This document shows, piece by piece, positions 56,131 through 64,000 of a stretch of DNA of 64,000 bases. Each line of letters starts with the position of its first letter. Positions within the stretch are counted from its first letter, which is position 1. Source of the DNA: Thermaurantiacus tibetensis. Its GTDB lineage: Bacteria; Pseudomonadota; Alphaproteobacteria; Sphingomonadales; Sphingomonadaceae. The translations under genes were made by a program, and so were the position numbers. The stretch lies in assembly GCF_015354055.1 (NCBI RefSeq), contig NZ_JACHTM010000001.1, positions 372,001 to 436,000 on the forward strand, read 5' to 3'. Below the pieces are notes generated by a model that saw only the letters and a program-made list of their open reading frames with translations, was not told where the DNA came from and did no database searches.

Positions 56131-56463
56131 TCAGGCCTTCTCGAGCGTGCACTGGAGAGGGTGCTGGTGCTGCTTGGCGAAGTCCATCACCTGGGTGACC
56201 TTGGTCTCGGCCACCTCGTAGGTGAAGATGCCGCACACGCCCACGCCCTTCTGGTGGACGTGGAGCATCACCCGAGTCGCCTCCTCGAGGCTCATGCGGA
56301 AGAACCGCTGCAGCACGTGAACGACGAACTCCATGGGCGTGTAGTCGTCGTTCAGCATGAGGACCTTGTAGAGCGAGGGCTTGCGCGTCTTCGGGCGCGT
56401 GCGGGTGACGACCCCGGTCCCGGTGCCTCCGCCCTCGTCCTCGAACCCCGGATCATTGGCCAT
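56131..56463 (-). CDS. clpS: ATP-dependent Clp protease adaptor ClpS
   Basis: 110-aa adaptor that recognises N-degrons and delivers them to Clp[23 protein letters not shown] is the binding pocket region ([10 protein letters not shown]), and [14 protein letters not shown] the C-terminal beta part. The N-terminal 30 residues are flexible, as usual. Bpt and Aat, which make its substrates, are also encoded in this window. No clpA follows: the next gene on this strand is the carboxylase. Promoter lies just upstream, so the mRNA leader is very short. Confidence 0.95.
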   Translation of the reverse strand: MANDPGFEDEGGGTGTGVVTRTRPKTRKPSLYKVLMLNDDYTPMEFVVHVLQRFFRMSLEEATRVMLHVHQKGVGVCGIFTYEVAETKVTQVMDFAKQHQHPLQCTLEKA

Positions 56464-56474
56464 CGCGGACGCTG

Positions 56475-56504
56475 AAAATACCGGATGCGGCCGCCGGTCT
56501 GCAA
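56475..56504 (-). promoter_or_regulatory. Predicted clpS promoter
   Basis: Minus strand: TTGCAG (56504-56499), 18-bp spacer, TATTTT (56480-56475). Transcription would start near 56468, about five bases before the ATG at 56463, and no ribosome binding site is present, so the mRNA is nearly leaderless. Confidence 0.5.
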
Positions 56505-56695
56505 GACCGGGCGGGGTTTTCGGGCGGCGTTTCGGGTGCGACGACCGGGCGCAACGCCGGGGCGGAAACCCGGGGGTTGCGCACGTCCCGCGCGCGCCCC
56601 ATGAGGCGGGGTGCGAAGTGCCGAAGGCGGGGAATGTCGGGTCCACGGGTGATCTGGTGCCTCGCCGGCGTAGAGACGACCACGGAGACCTGTTC

Positions 56696-57868
56696 TTGAC
56701 CAGCCGCCGGCCTCGAAGCCTGACGTTCCGCATGGCCGTGGCGCTCGGCCTGTCGCTGGGGCTCAGTGCCTGCTCGCTCCTTGGCAACGGCGATGCGCCC
56801 GCGCGGGGGCCGGGCGGGGAGCGCGGCGCGGAGCGGCAGGGCGGCCCCGCCGGGGGCCGCGGCGGCGGCCCGGGGGGCGGGCCGCAGGCGCCGGCCGTGG
56901 TGGTCGGCAGGGTCGAGACCCGCCAGATCGTCGACCGCATCGAGGCGGTGGGCACCGCCTTTGCCAACGAGCAGGCCGACCTTACCTCAACCGTTACCGA
57001 ACGGATCGCGCGGGTGAACTTCGCCGACGGGGCCTATGTGCCGAAGGGCGCGGTCATCGCCGAGCTCGTGCGCTCGGAGCAGGGCGCGCAGCTCGCCCAG
57101 TTCCAGGCCCGGCTCCGGGAGGCGGAAGCCCAGCTCCAGCGGCTGCAGGCGCTCCAGAAGCAGGGGTTCGCAACTCGCGCGCAGATCGACGCCGCGCAGG
57201 CCGCCGTCGACGTTGCGCGCGGGCAGGTGGCGGCCGCGGGCTCGCAGATCGGCGATCGCGTCATTCGCGCGCCCTTCTCCGGCTGGCTGTCGCTGCGGCG
57301 CGTCTCGCCCGGCACGGTCGTGAACGCCGGGACGACGATTGCCACCATCGTCGATCATTCGCGGATCAAGCTCGACTTTCCGGTACCGGAGACGTTCCTG
57401 CCGGCCATCCGCGTCGGCGACCCCGTGGTCGCGAAGGCCGCGGCGTGGCCCGGCGAGACGTTCCGAGGGACTGTCAGCTCGATCGACCCTCTCGTCGACC
57501 CGGTGACGCGGGCGGCAACCGTGCGCGCGCTCATCCCCAACCGCGACCTTCGCCTGAGGCCGGGCATGCTGATGACGGTCGAGGTGGAAGCCGCGCCGCG
57601 CACTGCACCTGTGGTGCCGGAGCTTGCCCTCGTCGGCCAGGGCGACCGGAGCTTCGTCTTCCTGGTGGGCGAGGGCGACCGGGTCAGCCGCACCGAGGTG
57701 CGCACGGGCGTCAGGCGCGAGGGCCAGGTCGAGATCCGCGAGGGTCTTGCGCCTGGCCAGCGCATCGTCGTCGAGGGCACCGTCAAGGTGCGTGACGGCA
57801 TGGTCGTGCGCGCCATCGAGCGCCAGCCGCCGGGCGGGCCGGCCGAACCCGAGGAGCGGGCCGCGTGA
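56696..57868 (+). CDS. RND efflux periplasmic adaptor (membrane fusion lipoprotein)
   Basis: 390-aa adaptor of a tripartite efflux pump. The lipoprotein signal has its cysteine at residue 26 (LGLSAC). After a Gly-rich linker come the barrel-sandwich halves ([34 protein letters not shown]), a coiled coil (about residues 165-220) and a beta-barrel domain. I prefer the TTG at 56696, which has GGAG eight bases upstream and gives an Arg-rich signal-peptide start; the ATG at 56732 would lack any positive charge. GTGA-coupled to the permease. Confidence 0.88.
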   Translation: MTSRRPRSLTFRMAVALGLSLGLSACSLLGNGDAPARGPGGERGAERQGGPAGGRGGGPGGGPQAPAVVVGRVETRQIVDRIEAVGTAFANEQADLTSTVTERIARVNFADGAYVPKGAVIAELVRSEQGAQLAQFQARLREAEAQLQRLQALQKQGFATRAQIDAAQAAVDVARGQVAAAGSQIGDRVIRAPFSGWLSLRRVSPGTVVNAGTTIATIVDHSRIKLDFPVPETFLPAIRVGDPVVAKAAAWPGETFRGTVSSIDPLVDPVTRAATVRALIPNRDLRLRPGMLMTVEVEAAPRTAPVVPELALVGQGDRSFVFLVGEGDRVSRTEVRTGVRREGQVEIREGLAPGQRIVVEGTVKVRDGMVVRAIERQPPGGPAEPEERAA

Positions 57869-60800
57869 TCCTCTCCGACGTCTCGGTGAAGCGGCCGGTC
57901 TTCGCCGCCGTGCTGAGCCTCGTCCTGGTGCTTGCGGGTGCCATCGCCTTCTTCCGCCTGCCGGTGCGCGATCTTCCGGCGGTCGAGCCGCCGATCATCT
58001 CGGTCGAGACCATCTACCGCGGGGCGAACGCCGAGGTGGTCGAGAACCGGATCACCCAGATCATCGAGGACCGGCTCTCGGGGATCGAGGGCGTCGAGTC
58101 GATCACGTCGCGGTCGCGCGACGGCCGGTCCGACATCACCGTCGAATTCTCGACCGGTCGCAACCTCGACGCCGCCGCCAACGACGTCCGCGACCGCGTC
58201 TCGGGCATCCTCGACAACCTGCCCCCCGACGCCGACCCGCCGGAAGTGTCCAAGGTCGACGTCGATGCCCAGCCCATCATGTGGCTGAACCTCATCCACC
58301 CGCAGTGGAGCATGATGCAGCTGGCCGACTATGCCGACCGGGTCTTGGTCGACCGCTTCGCGTCGATCGACGGCGTCTCGCGGGTGAACATCGGCGGCGA
58401 TGCCCGGCCGGCGATGCGGATCTGGCTCTCGCGCCAGCAGCTCGCCGCCTACGGGCTCACTGCGCAGGATATCGAGCGGGCGCTCCGCGCGCAGAACGTC
58501 GAGCTTCCGGCCGGCCGGGTCGAGGGCGAGCAGGCGAACCTCACCGTCCGCGTCGCCCGCCAGTTCACAACGCCCGATGCCTTCCGGCGCCTTGTCGTCT
58601 CCCGCGGCGACGACGGCTACCTCGTGCGCCTCGGGGACGTCGCCCGCGTGAGCCTTGAGCCCGAGAACCGCTACACGCTCTTCCGCTCGAACGGGGACGT
58701 GGCGATCGGCCTTGGCATCGTCCGCCAGTCGGGGGCGAACACGCTCGCGGTCGCCGAGGCGGTCAAGGCCGAGATGGAGAGCCTCCGGCCCATGCTGCCG
58801 CCCGGCATGGAAATGGCCGTGGGCTTCGACAGCTCGCTCTTCATCGACCGGGCCATCCGCAACGTCTGGGTGACGCTTGGCGAAGCGGCTCTCCTCGTCG
58901 TCCTCGTCATCTTCCTGTTCCTCGGCAGCGCCCGGGCGACCCTCATTCCGGCAATCACCGTCCCCATCTGCCTGATTGCCACCTTCGCCGTTCTCTACGC
59001 GCTCGGCTACTCGCTCAACCTCCTCACCCTTCTTGCCTTCGTGCTGGCGATCGGTCTCGTCGTCGATGACGCGATCGTCGTGCTCGAGAACATCTTCCAC
59101 CGGATCGAGCAGGGCGAGCCGCCGCTTGCCGCTGCCTATCTCGGTGCCCGCCAGGTGGGCTTCGCGGTGGTCGCGACCACCATCGTCGTGTGCGCGGTGT
59201 TCGTCCCGCTCTACTTCATCTCGGGCAACATCGGCGCGCTGTTCCGCGAGCTTGCGGGCGCGATGATCGGCGCGGTCGCCTTCTCCGGCTTCGTGGCGCT
59301 TTCGCTCACCCCCATGCTCTGCTCGAAGCTGCTGCGCAGCGAGGCCGCCGGCGGGGAGCACAACGCCTTCAACCGCTGGTTCGACCGCCAGTTCGCCCGA
59401 CTGGCCGCGGCCTACCGGCGGGCGCTCGAGGCCGTGGTCGGCCGGCCCGTCCTCGTCGGCCTTGCCGCCCTGGCCTTCGTCGGCGTCTGCCTCGCCCTTG
59501 CCTCGCGGCTCAACTCTGAGCTCGCGCCCGAGGAAGACATCGGCAGCTTCCTCGTGAACGTGACGGCGCCCGAAGGCACCGGGTTCGAGACCATGGCGCG
59601 CTACATGCTCGATCTCCAGGACAGGATCCTGCCGCTCGTCGAGGAGGGGAAGCTCCGGCGTCTCATCGTCCGCGCGCCCGGCAGCTGGGGGCAGAGTGAG
59701 GAATTCTCTTCCGGCGGCATGACCGGCTTTCTCCACCCCTGGGAGGAGCGGACCTTCACCACCCGCGACGTCGTCAACGAGGTGCAGCGGATCATCTCCG
59801 CAGACCCCCGTGTCCGGGGCAATGTGACGACCGGCACCAGCCTGTCCCGCGGACGCGGGCGGCCGATCCAGTTCGTGATTGCGGGCTCGAGCTTCGAGGA
59901 ACTCGCCCGGGCGCGCGATGCCATCTTCGAGGCGGCCGCCGCCAACCCGGCAATCGTCGACCTCGACTCGGACTATCGGGAAACCAAGCCGCAGCTCATC
60001 GTCGACATCGACACGACGCGCGCCGGCGACCTCGGCGTGTCGGTCGCCGACATCGGCACCACGCTCGAGACCATGATGGGCTCGCGCCGGGTGACCACCT
60101 TCATCGACCGCGGCGAGGAGTATAACGTCATCCTCCAGGCCGAGGACCGCGACCGCGCAACGCCGGGCAACCTCGGCAACATCTACGTCCGCTCGACCAC
60201 CTCGGGCCGGCTGGTTCCGCTCTCGAGCCTCGTCACGCTGCGCGAGGAGGCGCGCGCGGGCGAGCTCGGCCGCTTCAACAAGCTCCGCGCCATCACGCTT
60301 CAGGGCAACCTCGCGCCGGGCGCAACGCTCGGCGAGGCGCTCGACTTTCTCGAGGCCGAGGCGAAGAAGCATCCGGAGATCGCCGCCATCGGCTACAAGG
60401 GGGAGAGCCTCGCGCTGCGGCAGACGGGGTCGAGCCTCGCCCTCATCCTCGGCTTCACCGTGATCCTCGTGTTCCTCGTGCTCGCGGCGCAGTTCGAGAG
60501 CTGGATCCACCCTGCGGTCATCATCCTGACGGTTCCGCTGGCCGTCGGTGGAGGCCTTCTCGGCCTCTGGCTCATGGGCGGCACTCTCAACCTCTACTCC
60601 CAGGTAGGCGTGGTGATGCTGGTGGGCCTTGCCGCCAAGAACGGCATCCTCATCGTCGAGTTCGCAAACCAGCTGCGCGACGCTGGCGAATCCGTCCGCG
60701 AGGCCATCCTCGATGCCGCCGAGCGCCGGCTGCGCCCGGTGCTCATGACCTCGATTGCAACCGTGGCAGGCGCCACGCCGCTCATGCTCGCCGAGGGCGC

Positions 60801-60984
60801 AGGCGCCGGCTCCCGTCAGGCGATCGGGATCGTGATCGTCTGGGGGGTCAGCCTCGCCACGCTGCTCACCCTGTTCGTCATCCCCGCCTTCTACGCGCTC
60901 CTCGCACGGCGCACGAAGGCGACCTCCGCCGTCGAGCGGGAGCTCGAGGCCGAGCTCGCGTCGCAGCGCCAGCCGGCGGAGTAG
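57865..60984 (+). CDS. RND efflux transporter permease
   Basis: 1039-aa inner-membrane proton antiporter of the HAE1/AcrB group. VSVKRPVFAAVLSLVL starts helix 1; helix 4 carries the proton-relay aspartates in LVVDDAIVVLENIFHRIE; helix 10 has the matching lysine in GLAAKNGILIVEFANQLR. Two large periplasmic loops flank them. It starts with GTG overlapping the adaptor stop. No outer-membrane channel gene follows, so the pump must use a TolC/OprM partner encoded elsewhere. Substrate cannot be read from sequence; no local regulator is present. Confidence 0.94.
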   Translation: MILSDVSVKRPVFAAVLSLVLVLAGAIAFFRLPVRDLPAVEPPIISVETIYRGANAEVVENRITQIIEDRLSGIEGVESITSRSRDGRSDITVEFSTGRNLDAAANDVRDRVSGILDNLPPDADPPEVSKVDVDAQPIMWLNLIHPQWSMMQLADYADRVLVDRFASIDGVSRVNIGGDARPAMRIWLSRQQLAAYGLTAQDIERALRAQNVELPAGRVEGEQANLTVRVARQFTTPDAFRRLVVSRGDDGYLVRLGDVARVSLEPENRYTLFRSNGDVAIGLGIVRQSGANTLAVAEAVKAEMESLRPMLPPGMEMAVGFDSSLFIDRAIRNVWVTLGEAALLVVLVIFLFLGSARATLIPAITVPICLIATFAVLYALGYSLNLLTLLAFVLAIGLVVDDAIVVLENIFHRIEQGEPPLAAAYLGARQVGFAVVATTIVVCAVFVPLYFISGNIGALFRELAGAMIGAVAFSGFVALSLTPMLCSKLLRSEAAGGEHNAFNRWFDRQFARLAAAYRRALEAVVGRPVLVGLAALAFVGVCLALASRLNSELAPEEDIGSFLVNVTAPEGTGFETMARYMLDLQDRILPLVEEGKLRRLIVRAPGSWGQSEEFSSGGMTGFLHPWEERTFTTRDVVNEVQRIISADPRVRGNVTTGTSLSRGRGRPIQFVIAGSSFEELARARDAIFEAAAANPAIVDLDSDYRETKPQLIVDIDTTRAGDLGVSVADIGTTLETMMGSRRVTTFIDRGEEYNVILQAEDRDRATPGNLGNIYVRSTTSGRLVPLSSLVTLREEARAGELGRFNKLRAITLQGNLAPGATLGEALDFLEAEAKKHPEIAAIGYKGESLALRQTGSSLALILGFTVILVFLVLAAQFESWIHPAVIILTVPLAVGGGLLGLWLMGGTLNLYSQVGVVMLVGLAAKNGILIVEFANQLRDAGESVREAILDAAERRLRPVLMTSIATVAGATPLMLAEGAGAGSRQAIGIVIVWGVSLATLLTLFVIPAFYALLARRTKATSAVERELEAELASQRQPAE

Positions 60985-61053
60985 CGCGGCCGGGCAGGAC
61001 ACGCGCCGGGGGCTGCCCGCGAGGCGGGAAGGGTGAACGGCAAGCGACCGCGA

Positions 61054-61082
61054 TTTCCTTCGCCGCGCGCACCCGCTATGAA
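61054..61082 (+). promoter_or_regulatory. Predicted ubiK promoter, apparently leaderless
   Basis: TTTCCT (61054-61059), 17-bp spacer, TATGAA (61077-61082). The -10 ends six bases before the ATG at 61089, the same geometry as at 42809, so transcription should start at the first codon. The -35 is poor, so confidence is moderate. Confidence 0.45.
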
Positions 61083-61088
61083 GGCGCG

Positions 61089-61358
61089 ATGCAGAAGGAA
61101 AACCAGCTGTTCGAGGATTTCGCGCGGCTGCTCTCGTCGCTAGCCGGAACCATGGCGGGAGCCGGTCGCGAGGCCGAGGCGCGGATGCGCGAACGGTTGC
61201 GGGCCTTCGTGGACGGCCCGGATGCGGTCAGCCGCGAGGAGTTCGAGGCGGTGAAGGAGCTTGCGGCCGCGACGCGGGCAGAGGTCGAGCGTCTGAAGGC
61301 CGAAATCGCGGCGCTGCGCGCGCAGAACGACGCTGACGGCCGGTCGCCGGCAGGCTGA
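61089..61358 (+). CDS. ubiK: Ubiquinone biosynthesis accessory factor UbiK
   Basis: 89-aa coiled-coil protein of the BMFP/UbiK family. NQLFEDFARLLSSLAGTMAG is the N-terminal amphipathic helix, and the C-terminal half is a coiled coil (EEFEAVKELAAATRAEVERLKAEIAAL). It helps UbiJ-type lipid-binding steps of aerobic ubiquinone synthesis and may associate with membrane. The ATG immediately follows a -10-like element. ybjN follows on the same strand 130 bp later. Confidence 0.87.
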   Translation: MQKENQLFEDFARLLSSLAGTMAGAGREAEARMRERLRAFVDGPDAVSREEFEAVKELAAATRAEVERLKAEIAALRAQNDADGRSPAG

Positions 61359-61488
61359 CGGAAGGGAAGGGGTCCCCGCCCCGGATGTCCACAGCTTTCT
61401 GCCAGGGCCGCCCCACGACCGGATTGCATCCGGCCGGACTCCGGCGCAACATGTCGAGGTCCGGCGCGAGAGGGGGTACTAGAGATTG

Positions 61489-62004
61489 ATGCACCATCTC
61501 ACCGAGGAGCCTGGCGCCGCCGCGCCGCCGATCGACATGCTCGAACAGTATTTCCAGAGCCACAACTGGTCCTTCGAGCGGGACGGCGACGAGGAGATCG
61601 TCGCCGCCGTCAAGGGCAGCTGGTCGGACTACGAGCTTCGCGCCCTCTGGCGCGAGGACGACCGCGTGCTGCAGTTCATCGCCCAGACGGGCATCACGCT
61701 GCCGCGCGACGTCGCTGCCGCCGAGGTGAAGAGCGCCCTCTTCGAGACGCTCGGCCTCATCAACGAGCAGCTCTGGCTCGGCCACTTCGAATGGTGGTCG
61801 GCCGACGGCTCCATCCTGTTTCGCCATGCCGTGCTGCTCGACTCGGACGAGTCGCTGTCGCTCGACCAGGCCCGGGTGCTGGTCGACGCCGCGATTGACG
61901 AATGCGAGCGGCACTACCCGGCGCTCCAGTTCGCGATCTGGGGCGGGAAGTCGCCCGAAGAGGCGCTTCGCGCGGCGATGATCGAGACGGTGGGCGAGGC
62001 CTGA
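61489..62004 (+). CDS. YbjN domain protein
   Basis: 171-aa soluble protein of the YbjN family (T3SS-chaperone-like fold), role in bacteria uncertain. Visible: PIDMLEQYFQSHNWSFERDGDEEIVAAVKGSW near the N-terminus, then SALFETLGLINEQLWLGHFEWWSADG and an acidic C-terminal helical part. I chose ATG 61489 rather than the TTG one codon earlier. In related genomes this gene often precedes proC; here a 342-bp gap and a small secreted protein gene follow. Confidence 0.83.
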   Translation: MHHLTEEPGAAAPPIDMLEQYFQSHNWSFERDGDEEIVAAVKGSWSDYELRALWREDDRVLQFIAQTGITLPRDVAAAEVKSALFETLGLINEQLWLGHFEWWSADGSILFRHAVLLDSDESLSLDQARVLVDAAIDECERHYPALQFAIWGGKSPEEALRAAMIETVGEA

Positions 62005-62346
62005 TCGAGGCCATCGCCGCCGGCTCTCGAGGTTCGCCGATCGTCTTGCGGCGCGCGCCGGGCCCTGCATGCAGCGCATGGCTGGGGCCTTCGATTGTGC
62101 ATGGCAAAAATGGGAGGCCATCTCCCAACCCATTGACTCGCCTTGGGTCTATTCAGAGCGGAAGCCGCTGGGTGCTGCGTTGCACAAGATTTTTCCGCAA
62201 CAATTTGCGTGCCGCTCAACTTTTCGCTTGACGCCTCCGCCGCCCGGCCTTTAGAGCGCTACTCAGTTGTTTTGAGTGCGACTCGGTCCCTGGGTCCGCT
62301 CGAAGGAACACCGGCCCCCCGAGCCGAAAACCGCAGGAGACTGGCA
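62005..62346. other. Intergenic region and leader of the small secreted protein gene
   Basis: 342 bp without a gene. It is AT-richer than its surroundings. A promoter is likely at 62228-62256 and leaves a leader of about 85 nt. In the leader ACTCA (62261-62265) can pair with TGAGT (62273-62277), or GAGT (62274-62277) with ACTC (62281-62284), two mutually exclusive hairpins. No known RNA family is recognised. Confidence 0.4.
62228..62256 (+). promoter_or_regulatory. Predicted promoter of the 97-aa secreted protein
   Basis: TTGACG (62228-62233), 17-bp spacer, TTAGAG (62251-62256). The -35 has the CTTGAC context common in alphaproteobacterial housekeeping promoters. Start would be near 62263. 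Confidence 0.5.
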
Positions 62347-62640
62347 ATGCGTCTGACCGTCCTCACCGCTCTCGCCGCCGTCGCGGCCGCCCCCGCCTTC
62401 GCCAACCCCACCCCGAGCGAGATCTGCGCCTCGGCCCCCGAGGCGCTGCGCGCCATCGCCGCAACCGCGGACGCCAGCGTCCAGCGCAAGGCGCTGCGCG
62501 ACATCCAGCTCGGCGAAGCGCTCTGCGAGGCCCGCAACCGCCCCGAGGCGGCCCGCAAGTTCCGCGCTGCCGCCGCGGCGCTCGGCACCGACCTGCAGAC
62601 GGCCATGGCCGGCGTCACCAAGACGGCCGCGGTCCAGTAA
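62347..62640 (+). CDS. Small secreted helical protein
   Basis: 97-aa exported protein with a signal peptide (MRLTVLTALAAVAAAPAFA). The mature 78 residues are Ala-rich and helical with two cysteines (EICASAP and ALCEARN) that may form a disulfide. I do not recognise a family. AGGAGA lies 7 nt before the ATG. It has its own promoter, a structured leader and a strong terminator, so it is an independent and probably well-expressed gene. Confidence 0.72.
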   Translation: MRLTVLTALAAVAAAPAFANPTPSEICASAPEALRAIAATADASVQRKALRDIQLGEALCEARNRPEAARKFRAAAAALGTDLQTAMAGVTKTAAVQ

Positions 62641-62695
62641 CCCTCCCTCCGGACAGGCGCTCCTCCCCTCCCCTCGACGCCTGTTCCTGACCCGG

Positions 62696-62733
62696 CGGGC
62701 CGGCAGCTCTGCGCTGCCGGCCCGTTTCCTTTT
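62696..62733 (+). terminator. Strong intrinsic terminator
   Basis: CGGGCCGGCAGC (62696-62707) pairs perfectly with GCTGCCGGCCCG (62713-62724), a 12-bp stem with a 5-nt loop, followed by TTTCCTTTT. This is the clearest Rho-independent terminator in the window and isolates the secreted-protein gene from the crotonase gene 29 bp on. Confidence 0.8.
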
Positions 62734-62761
62734 CCCCGGCAGGGTGCCAAGGGCTGTCCCC

Positions 62762-63532
62762 ATGGATCCTCGCCTGCGTCTCGAGGTCGCCGGTCAGGTG
62801 GCGACCCTCCTCCTCGCCCGCCCCGACAAGAAGAACGCCATGGACCAGGCCATGTGGGAGGCCCTGCCGCCGCTCGTGGCCGAGGCCTGCGCGCGTCCGG
62901 GCGTCCGGGTCCTGCTCCTGGCCTCGTCCACGCCCGGCATCTTCTGTGCCGGGGCCGACATTGCCGAGTTCGCCGGCCGCGCCACCGACCGGGCCTGGTG
63001 GGCTGCCAACCGGCGTGCCATCCGCGCTGCCCAGCAGGCCCTCGTTGGCGCGCCTCTGCCCACCGTTGCCGTGATCGACGGCGACTGCGTGGGCGGCGGC
63101 TGCGGGCTTGCGCTGGCCTGCGACCTGCGTCTTGCCAGCCCGCGCAGCCGCTTCGGTATCACGCCGGCGCGGCTCGGCCTCGTCTACCCGCTCCACGACA
63201 CGCGGCTCCTCGTCGATCTCGTGGGGCCGGCGCAGGCGAAGCGCATGCTCTACACCGCGCGCCTGCTCCCCGCTGCCGAAGCGGCGGCGATCGGGCTCGT
63301 GACCGAGCTTGCGGAGGACGTCGAGGCCGCGGCCCGGGCGCTTGCCGCCGACATCTGCGCCGTCTCCGGCGACAGCCAGCGCTGGGCCAAGGCGACGGTG
63401 GCGCGCATCCTCGCCGGCGTGCGCGACGACGACGCCGAATCGGAAGCGCTCTTCGACTCGGCGCGCGACGGGCCGGACTTCGCCGAAGGCGTCGCCGCCT
63501 TTCTCGGGAAGCGGCCCGCGCGGTTCCGCTGA
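62762..63532 (+). CDS. Crotonase (enoyl-CoA hydratase/isomerase) family protein
   Basis: 256-aa crotonase. The oxyanion hole is clear (GIFCAGADIAEF and GDCVGGGCGLALACDLRLA). The catalytic glutamates of true enoyl-CoA hydratase are missing: the usual PE becomes TPARLGLVYP and the second position falls in PAQAKRML. It may be an isomerase, a hydrolase-like or a differently acting member. ATG 62762 was chosen over an ATG six codons upstream. It overlaps the next gene by one base (TGATG), which suggests a shared transcript. Confidence 0.87.
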   Translation: MDPRLRLEVAGQVATLLLARPDKKNAMDQAMWEALPPLVAEACARPGVRVLLLASSTPGIFCAGADIAEFAGRATDRAWWAANRRAIRAAQQALVGAPLPTVAVIDGDCVGGGCGLALACDLRLASPRSRFGITPARLGLVYPLHDTRLLVDLVGPAQAKRMLYTARLLPAAEAAAIGLVTELAEDVEAAARALAADICAVSGDSQRWAKATVARILAGVRDDDAESEALFDSARDGPDFAEGVAAFLGKRPARFR

Positions 63533-64000
63533 TGGAGGCCCACCGGCTCGTCCAGGGCGCGCGGCGCGATCTCCTCCTCGTCTGCGACCATGCCGCGAAT
63601 GCCGTGCCGCCAGGCGTGGACCTCGGCGTTCCGCCGAGCCTCCTCCTCGACCATGTCGCCTGGGACATCGGTGCGGGCGCGCTGACCGAGGCGCTTGCGC
63701 GCCTGCTCGACGCGCCGGCCTGCCTCGGCGCCTGGTCGCGCCTCGTCGTCGACTGCAACCGTCCACCCGATCTCGCCATCCCGGCTTCCAGCGACGGCCA
63801 TGCCATTCCCGGCAACCAGGCCCTTGCGGCCGCCGAACGTCGCTTCCGGCTCGCCCTTCACGCCGCCTTTCACGAGGCGCTCGCCCGCGAGGTGGCCGCG
63901 CGGCAGCCGCGGCTCCTCGTCTCGGTCCACAGTTTCACGCCCGCGCTCGCGACCGACCCGTCGCCACGCCCCTGGCCGGTTGCCGTGCTGTGGAACCGCG
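63532..64000 (+). CDS. N-formylglutamate amidohydrolase family protein, 5' part
   Basis: About 156 N-terminal residues, cut by the window edge. LLLVCDHAANAVPPGVDLG near residue 15, DIGAGALTEALARLL, SRLVVDCNRPPD and LLVSVHSFTP are typical of the FGase family, which hydrolyses N-formylglutamate in histidine degradation or related N-formyl substrates. Start overlaps the crotonase stop (TGATG). Whether it belongs to a histidine-utilisation set cannot be seen. Confidence 0.88.
   Translation, partial: MEAHRLVQGARRDLLLVCDHAANAVPPGVDLGVPPSLLLDHVAWDIGAGALTEALARLLDAPACLGAWSRLVVDCNRPPDLAIPASSDGHAIPGNQALAAAERRFRLALHAAFHEALAREVAARQPRLLVSVHSFTPALATDPSPRPWPVAVLWNR

Noticed and set aside
57355-61002. A 1215-residue open frame antisense to the RND genes
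   Set aside because: It mirrors the codon pattern of the RND adaptor and permease, whose motifs are all intact; the product is a His/Asp/Glu/Arg-rich chain with no domain. Long antisense frames are expected at this GC content.

Overview
This is ordinary chromosomal sequence from a very GC-rich alphaproteobacterium, most likely of the order Sphingomonadales. The evidence for that is inferential: two PEP-CTERM-type surface proteins with the PEPxxWAMLIxGFG tail typical of sphingomonads, an UrcA-family protein, a split cobalamin methionine synthase, the NDUFA12-MlaD-DUF2155-Aat neighbourhood, DUF2794, and the MerR/acyl-CoA dehydrogenase/thiolase/FadJ operon. Genes are packed tightly, with many ATGA, GTGA or TGATG stop/start overlaps and very little intergenic DNA. 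I see no rRNA, tRNA, CRISPR array, prophage, integrase or transposase, and no compositional break that would mark an island.

Layout. 1-9.2 kb: 5' part of hisC, metX-metW, HMG-CoA lyase, a CaiB/BaiF CoA-transferase, a lipoprotein-CoxE pair, an SDR, and mlaA with a small lipoprotein. 9.2-14.9 kb: an ArsR-methyltransferase fusion regulator followed by metF and a two-gene metH, preceded by a promoter with a perfect dyad in its spacer. 15-24.7 kb: NUDIX, RNase D-lptC-lptA, the bpt-ubiG-VOC-hydrolase operon, and ilvA head-to-head with an exported amidohydrolase. 25-33.7 kb: SDR-purF, hisI, and the MerR-controlled beta-oxidation operon. 33.8-42.7 kb: a fibro-slime PEP-CTERM protein, nitronate monooxygenase-SDR, cysE-DUF2794, a TauE/SafE permease, a cyclophilin, ahpC-ahpD facing oxyR, urcA and an alpha/beta hydrolase. 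42.8-48.6 kb: two cysteine desulfurases plus a ferredoxin, converging on a molybdoenzyme maturation operon (coxG-xdhC-molybdopterin binding-mocA). 48.6-56.5 kb: DUF192, NDUFA12, mlaD, DUF2155, aat, a Do-like protease, a second PEP-CTERM protein, propionyl/acetyl-CoA carboxylase alpha and clpS. 56.7-64 kb: an RND efflux pair, ubiK, ybjN, a small secreted protein, a crotonase and the start of an N-formylglutamate amidohydrolase.

How the genes fit together. Sulfur and methionine metabolism is the strongest theme: metX/metW, metF/metH with their probable SAM/SAH-responsive regulator, cysE, a TauE/SafE permease and a cysteine desulfurase/ferredoxin set. Envelope biogenesis is spread out (lptC, lptA, mlaA, mlaD, a Do-like protease, RND pump). 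All three bacterial N-degron components (bpt, aat, clpS) fall in this one window. Molybdenum-hydroxylase maturation factors (coxE, coxG, xdhC, mocA) are present without any structural subunits.

I found no clearly undescribed multi-gene system. The most worthwhile leads are regulatory: the ArsR-methyltransferase/met promoter, an ordered array of half-sites between ahpC and oxyR, a hairpin that covers a ribosome binding site, several apparently leaderless starts, a probable CTG start for mlaD, and a 127-bp antisense overlap between DUF2155 and aat genes.
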